Source of the DNA: Lentisphaerota bacterium
Lineage (GTDB): Bacteria; Verrucomicrobiota; Lentisphaeria; Oligosphaerales; JAFGRS01
Direction: 5' to 3'
Assembly (NCBI GenBank): GCA_012514865.1
Contig: JAAYZO010000706.1
Coordinates: 1 to 7,733, forward strand
DNA length: 7,733 bases
Shown here: in pieces, positions 4,999-7,733 of the stretch
How positions within the stretch are numbered: the stretch's first letter is position 1
Layout: every line of letters starts with the position of its first letter
Made by a program: the position numbers and the translations under genes
The notes under the pieces: model-generated
Told to the model about the DNA's origin: nothing
The model's input: only the letters and a program-made list of their open reading frames with translations
Database searches by the model: none

Positions 4999-6249
4999 AT
5001 GGCAAGGCCAAAGAGCACAAATCCCCGAAACCGGGTGGTCAACTTCCGTCTCACCGCTGGTGAATACGAGGACATGGAGTCCGCGGCGTCATCGGCCGGC
5101 TTCACATCCCTGAGTGACTATCTTCGTCGCCTTCATAGCGATGCTGTTCAGGCCGGGCAGCCTTCCGCCGTTGAGGAACAGGGATACCTGTACGACGTTC
5201 TGGAGCCCAAACTGTACGAGGAGACGGGGTACGGGCAGGTATACCTCGGCGATTCTTTGGGTCTTCTCCACAAGACACTGGAGGCCGAGTCTGTTGATCT
5301 CGTCCTCACGTCCCCTCCATTTGGGCTGGTACGCAAGAAGGCATACGGCAACGAGGATGCCGATCAGTATGTGGAGTGGTTCAAGCCTTTTGCCGAGGGC
5401 ATGCGCCGTGTTCTGAAAAAACAGGGCAGTCTGGTGATCGACATCGGCAGTGCGTGGAAGTCTGGTGTGCCGACGAAGTCGCTCTATCACTTCGACCTGC
5501 TCGTGACTCTATGCAAGAAGTACGGCTTTCACCTCTGCCAAGAGCACTACTGGTGGAACCCGGCGAAGCTGCCGACGCCTGCGGAATGGGTCAACATCCG
5601 GCGCATCCGAGTTAAGGACGCAATCAACTGTATCTGGTGGCTCTCGCGTACTCCCTGGCCCAAAGCGTCGAATCGGCGAGTTCTAGCGCCCTACAGCGAT
5701 TCGATGAGGGCGCTGATCAAGAATGGCTACACCCCGAAGCTGCGCCCGTCGGGTCACGACATCTCCGCGAAATTCGGGCGGGACAATGGAGGTTCGGTTC
5801 CGCCGAATCTGCTCGCGCTTGCAAACACGGAGTCAAACGGAGCCTACCAGGAGTACTGCCGGGCTAATGAGCTCCCAGTGCACCCGGCCCGATTCCCTGC
5901 CGGGATTCCCGAGTATTTCATCCGCATGCTTACGGATGAAGGCGACCTGGTGGTTGACCCCTTCGCCGGGTCGTGCGTCACCGGGGAAGTCGCCGAATCC
6001 CTCAAGCGTAGGTGGATATGCTGTGAGCTGGTTGAAGACTATCTGAAGGGAGCTCGGGCGCGATTTGTTGGCCTGCGTCCCAGGTTGCGGAAAGCCGATA
6101 CCACCCCTTACCAGATCTTCCCTCCATGTTCCCTCGAAGGAGATGCGGCCGCCGGGAGACTGCCGGCAGACGGCGGCCTTCGCAGGCCACAGGCAGAGTC
6201 GATGTCTTTGGCCCCTTGCGGAGACGCAATAGGCGATATGGGCAAATAG
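4999..6249 (+). CDS. DNA (cytosine-N4)-type methyltransferase, M.PvuII-like, with N-terminal ribbon-helix-helix domain
   Basis: The product has 416 residues. Residues 11-47 fit a ribbon-helix-helix DNA-binding fold: strand NRVVNFRLT, helix EYEDMESAASSAG, then SLSDYLRRL. Residues 77-356 are a beta-class amino-methyltransferase. The catalytic motif TSPPF (104-108) comes first, then the target-recognition region, and the S-adenosylmethionine-binding motif VVDPFAGSCVTGE (318-330) comes late. SPPF indicates N4-cytosine rather than N6-adenine methylation. The blocks RRIRVKDAINCIWW, APYSDSM, YTPKLRPSGHDI, NGGSVPPNLL and HPARFPAGIPEYFIRML strongly recall M.PvuII, the CAGCTG enzyme, from memory. The specificity of this protein is not shown by that resemblance. 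It would protect host DNA from the upstream HNH nuclease. The last 50 or so residues (about 365-416) lie outside the core and are encoded across GC-rich hairpins, so this tail may be acquired. There is no ribosome binding site; see the promoter entry. Confidence 0.92.
   Translation: MARPKSTNPRNRVVNFRLTAGEYEDMESAASSAGFTSLSDYLRRLHSDAVQAGQPSAVEEQGYLYDVLEPKLYEETGYGQVYLGDSLGLLHKTLEAESVDLVLTSPPFGLVRKKAYGNEDADQYVEWFKPFAEGMRRVLKKQGSLVIDIGSAWKSGVPTKSLYHFDLLVTLCKKYGFHLCQEHYWWNPAKLPTPAEWVNIRRIRVKDAINCIWWLSRTPWPKASNRRVLAPYSDSMRALIKNGYTPKLRPSGHDISAKFGRDNGGSVPPNLLALANTESNGAYQEYCRANELPVHPARFPAGIPEYFIRMLTDEGDLVVDPFAGSCVTGEVAESLKRRWICCELVEDYLKGARARFVGLRPRLRKADTTPYQIFPPCSLEGDAAAGRLPADGGLRRPQAESMSLAPCGDAIGDMGK
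6147..6188. repeat. Nested inverted repeats inside the methyltransferase's 3' end
   Basis: GGCCGCCG (6147-6154) pairs with CGGCGGCC (6171-6178). Between them lies the perfect 10-bp palindrome CTGCCGGCAG (6160-6169). Overlapping the right arm, GGCCT-TCGC-AGGCC (6175-6188) forms a second hairpin. The block is richer in GC than the gene body and encodes the Ala/Gly/Arg-rich tail. It looks like an intergenic repeat that the reading frame runs through. Confidence 0.6.
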
Positions 6250-6356
6250 GGAAAAGGCGTACCGGTTGAGGCTGTCCTTGGGGCCTCGGGCTGTTCGTTG
6301 CAGCAGCGGCCTTTCGGGCGACCTCAGATGCAAGGCGCTACGGTTAGGGAGGGAAG

Positions 6357-6540
6357 GGCACGGACGCAGGCGGACGGGCCCGGCGCGGGCTGTGCCCGCA
6401 GTTCAGGGGGTCGAGGGTCGAGGGGCGAGGGTTCCAGAGTCCGGCGCTGGGCGCTGGACGTTGGGCGTTCAGCGTCGGGCGTTTGCTCTCCCGCGGGGCG
6501 GGGGTGGGCACGGACGGGCTTGGCGTGGGCTCTGCCCGCA
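6357..6540. repeat. Two diverged copies of a hairpin-bearing repeat unit
   Basis: Both copies start GGGCACGGACG (6357 and 6507). They share GGGC..GGCG.GGGCT.TGCCCGCA and diverge by a 10-bp insertion (CAGGCGGACG-like) in the first. Each contains a hairpin: GCGGGC-TGT-GCCCGC (6385-6399) and GTGGGC-TCT-GCCCGC (6525-6539). The single stem change in the second gives a G-T pair, so folding is kept. The first copy runs straight into the 7-bp repeats; the second is followed by a similar GGGGGCGATAGGCGAGGGTT stretch. Confidence 0.65.
6408..6484. repeat. Tandem 7-bp repeat, eleven units without a phase break
   Basis: Cutting the 77 bp into sevens gives GGGTCGA, GGGTCGA, GGGGCGA, GGGTTCC, AGAGTCC, GGCGCTG, GGCGCTG, GACGTTG, GGCGTTC, AGCGTCG and GGCGTTT. 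Two sub-families are visible, GGGTCGA-like then GGCGTTG-like, with one poor unit between. The period of seven is kept throughout, so a lost or gained base would be seen and is not. The unit is too short and uninterrupted by spacers to be a CRISPR array. Confidence 0.65.
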
Positions 6541-6581
6541 ATCTGCGGGGGCGATAGGCGAGGGTTGGTGGTGCCGGCTCC

Positions 6582-6616
6582 GGCCTCAGGCGTCAGGCGT
6601 CGGCGCTCGGGCGCCC
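6582..6616. repeat. Second 7-bp repeat run overlapping the end of the pseudouridine synthase gene
   Basis: The units GGCCTCA, GGCGTCA, GGCGTCG, GCGCTCG and GGCGCCC follow in phase. The gene's stop codon (6593-6595 on the minus strand) and its last seven codons fall inside this run. Confidence 0.5.
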
Positions 6617-7600
6617 GGGCGGGCTCGGGCGCGCCGTCAGGTGCGGCTCGGGCACGAGGGCGGCCAGGTCGGGAGGGAGGGGCGACTCGAGGGCGATCAG
6701 CGCGTCGCTGACCGGGTGCGGGAAGGCCAGGCGCCAGGCGTGGAGGGCCTGGCGCTCGAGGCGGAGGAGCTGGCGGTCGGCGTCGGTGAGGGTCTTGTCG
6801 ATGAAGCGCAGGTAGCAGGTCTCGTCGCGGCCGTAGACCTTATCGCCGACGACGGGGAAGCCGAGGCCGAGGAGCGTCGCCCGGATCTGGTGCATGCGGC
6901 CGGTGCCGAGGCGGGCCTGGACGAGGGTCATGCCGGCGTGGTGTCGCAGGGGGGTGAAGGCGGTGTCGCAGGGCTCCGCGCCATCGGGCGTGGCGGCGGC
7001 CGGGTCGCCGGGGACGAAGCGGCGCTTGGTGCGCAGGGCGCTGCCGGTGTCGTCGGTGAGCCAGCCGCGGGCGTGGATGGCCTCGCGGAGATCGCCCTCG
7101 ACGATCACGAGGTAGTCCTTGACCATCTGCTGTCGCCGTGAGGGCTGTCCGAGCCGCCGCGCCGCGGCCGGATCGCGCGCCAGAAGGACGATCCCGGAGG
7201 TCTCGCGGTCGAGACGGTTGACGAAGTGGACCTCGGTCAGGCCGAGGTCGCGCCGCAGCAGGGCCCAGAGGGTATTCTGGAAGAAGCGCCCGGCCGGGTG
7301 GCAGGGCAGGTCGCCAGGCTTGTCGATCGCCAGGACGACGCCGTCGTCAAAGAGCACGCGGTAGTCGGTCCGCACCGGCGGCTCCTCGAGGCGCTCGAGG
7401 GTGTACTCGACGCGGTCGCCGCTGGCCAGGACCTGCGCGGGCTGGCTCGGGCGGCCGTTGACCAGGATGGCGCCCTGGCGGATCAGCCGGAACCACGTCT
7501 CGCGGCTCTGGTAGGCGAAGCGCTCGGCGAGGACGTCCAGGAGGGCGCGGCCGCTCCAGGGCGGCTGGATCAGGGTGCGGGCGAAACGTTGCTCGGACAC
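6593..7600 (-). CDS. RluA-family RNA pseudouridine synthase
   Basis: This 335-residue cytoplasmic enzyme converts selected uridines in rRNA or tRNA to pseudouridine. An S4-like RNA-binding segment occupies about residues 15-65 (LIRQGAILVNGRPSQPAQVLASGDRV). The catalytic domain shows LAIDKPGDLPCHPAG (90-104), the active-site motif NRLDRETSGIVLLA (128-141) with Asp131 as the expected nucleophile, KDYLVIVEG (161-169) and GRMHQIRATL (234-243). Two departures from the usual family text are visible: Asn for His in HRLD and Met for Thr in GRTHQIR. The core stays intact. The start codon is GTG, supported by GGGAGAG 6 bp upstream. The last residues (PSPPGRPSADA) are encoded partly by the 7-bp repeat and are probably not functional. 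Which RNA site it modifies cannot be told; RluA, RluC, RluD and TruC share these motifs. Convergent with the methyltransferase gene. Confidence 0.92.
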   Translation of the reverse strand: MSEQRFARTLIQPPWSGRALLDVLAERFAYQSRETWFRLIRQGAILVNGRPSQPAQVLASGDRVEYTLERLEEPPVRTDYRVLFDDGVVLAIDKPGDLPCHPAGRFFQNTLWALLRRDLGLTEVHFVNRLDRETSGIVLLARDPAAARRLGQPSRRQQMVKDYLVIVEGDLREAIHARGWLTDDTGSALRTKRRFVPGDPAAATPDGAEPCDTAFTPLRHHAGMTLVQARLGTGRMHQIRATLLGLGFPVVGDKVYGRDETCYLRFIDKTLTDADRQLLRLERQALHAWRLAFPHPVSDALIALESPLPPDLAALVPEPHLTARPSPPGRPSADA

Positions 7601-7606
7601 CGAAAA

Positions 7607-7613
7607 CTCTCCC
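7607..7613 (-). promoter_or_regulatory. Ribosome binding site supporting the GTG start of the pseudouridine synthase
   Basis: GGGAGAG on the minus strand ends 6 bp before the GTG at 7600. No in-frame ATG with a better site is seen nearby. Confidence 0.65.
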
Positions 7614-7623
7614 GGGAGGCATT

Positions 7624-7637
7624 GCGGCTGGCGCCGC
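7624..7637 (-). repeat. Short hairpin in the pseudouridine synthase leader
   Basis: GCGGC (7624-7628) and GCCGC (7633-7637) form a 5-bp stem with a 4-nt loop between the predicted transcription start and the ribosome binding site. A role in leader folding is possible but not shown. Confidence 0.35.
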
Positions 7638-7645
7638 CTCGCTGC

Positions 7646-7673
7646 ACTGTAGGCACTGTGCTGACGAAGTCAA
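7646..7673 (-). promoter_or_regulatory. Promoter of the pseudouridine synthase gene
   Basis: On the minus strand TTGACT (7673-7668) and TACAGT (7651-7646) are 16 bp apart. They match the sigma-70 consensus at five and four of six positions and stand about 45 bp before the GTG. GCACTGT occurs twice across the -10 region (7644-7650 and 7653-7659 on the plus strand), which may be chance or a binding site. Confidence 0.55.
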
Positions 7674-7733
7674 CGCGCGGGAGTGGCAGCGCAGGGCTGT
7701 TTGAAGATCGCGGCGGCGCTCACTCGGTCACCC

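Larger units (their letters stand above)
6250..6592. other. Gene-free, repeat-rich spacer between methyltransferase and pseudouridine synthase genes
   Basis: The two genes converge on this stretch. No coding signal is convincing; open frames have low-complexity translations. It contains two copies of a hairpin-bearing unit (6357-6400 and 6507-6540) and a run of 7-bp units (6408-6484), listed separately. No T-tailed terminator hairpin was found for either gene. Confidence 0.7.

Noticed and set aside
4999..6249. N6-adenine methyltransferase
   Set aside because: The catalytic motif is TSPPF, typical of N4-cytosine enzymes. Adenine enzymes usually have D/NPPY/F. Sequence alone does not exclude relaxed activity.
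3800..6250. Insertion sequence or integron carrying the RM genes
   Set aside because: No transposase or integrase is seen, and I found no matching terminal inverted or direct repeats at the cassette edges.
6408..6616. CRISPR array
   Set aside because: The units are 7 bp and directly adjacent with no unique spacers, and no cas gene is present.
6266..7141. A plus-strand reading frame of about 290 codons opposite the pseudouridine synthase
   Set aside because: It is the antisense shadow of a firm gene plus the repeat spacer. The translation is Gly/Ala/Arg/Glu-rich with no domain.

Overview
This is a high-GC bacterial window holding six protein genes. A compact, visibly lower-GC restriction-modification (RM) cassette sits between ordinary chromosomal genes. 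Three things hint at a Planctomycetota-like or similar environmental phylum: the glycan-binding F5/8 C domain, the GC-rich palindromic repeats between genes, and the 7-bp tandem repeats. This placement rests on pattern memory, not on any marker gene, so it is tentative.

Layout. Positions 2-373 (+) are the end of a gene for a protein with a discoidin (F5/8 type C) domain. It meets tail to tail, and overlaps by 7 bp, a minus-strand two-component operon: histidine kinase (1794-367) and OmpR-type response regulator (2466-1795), with regulator stop and kinase start directly abutting. Upstream of the regulator, 2467-2920 has no gene but carries an array of GC-rich repeats and hairpins. Next comes a minus-strand, membrane-anchored cysteine phosphatase (3559-2921).

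The stretch 3560-3945 has no convincing gene. After it come two plus-strand genes with lower GC. One encodes an HNH endonuclease (3946-4944). The other (4999-6249) encodes a beta-class DNA methyltransferase of the M.PvuII kind with a ribbon-helix-helix DNA-binding segment fused to its N-terminus. I read these as a Type II-like RM system. The methyltransferase appears to have its own promoter (TTGACT, 17 bp, TACGGT) placed so that transcription would start at or next to its ATG, and no Shine-Dalgarno is visible. Repeated GCGTTGA boxes overlap that promoter. A simple model is that the methyltransferase represses its own leaderless transcript through its N-terminal domain, replacing the separate controller protein found in PvuII-type systems.

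Positions 6250-6592 are again non-coding and repeat-rich: two copies of a hairpin-bearing unit and an uninterrupted run of eleven 7-bp units. A second 7-bp run overlaps the 3' end of the last gene, a minus-strand RluA-family pseudouridine synthase (7600-6593, GTG start) with a good promoter near the window edge.

The RM cassette with its fused regulator is the most unusual content. The surrounding repeats are the second item of interest.
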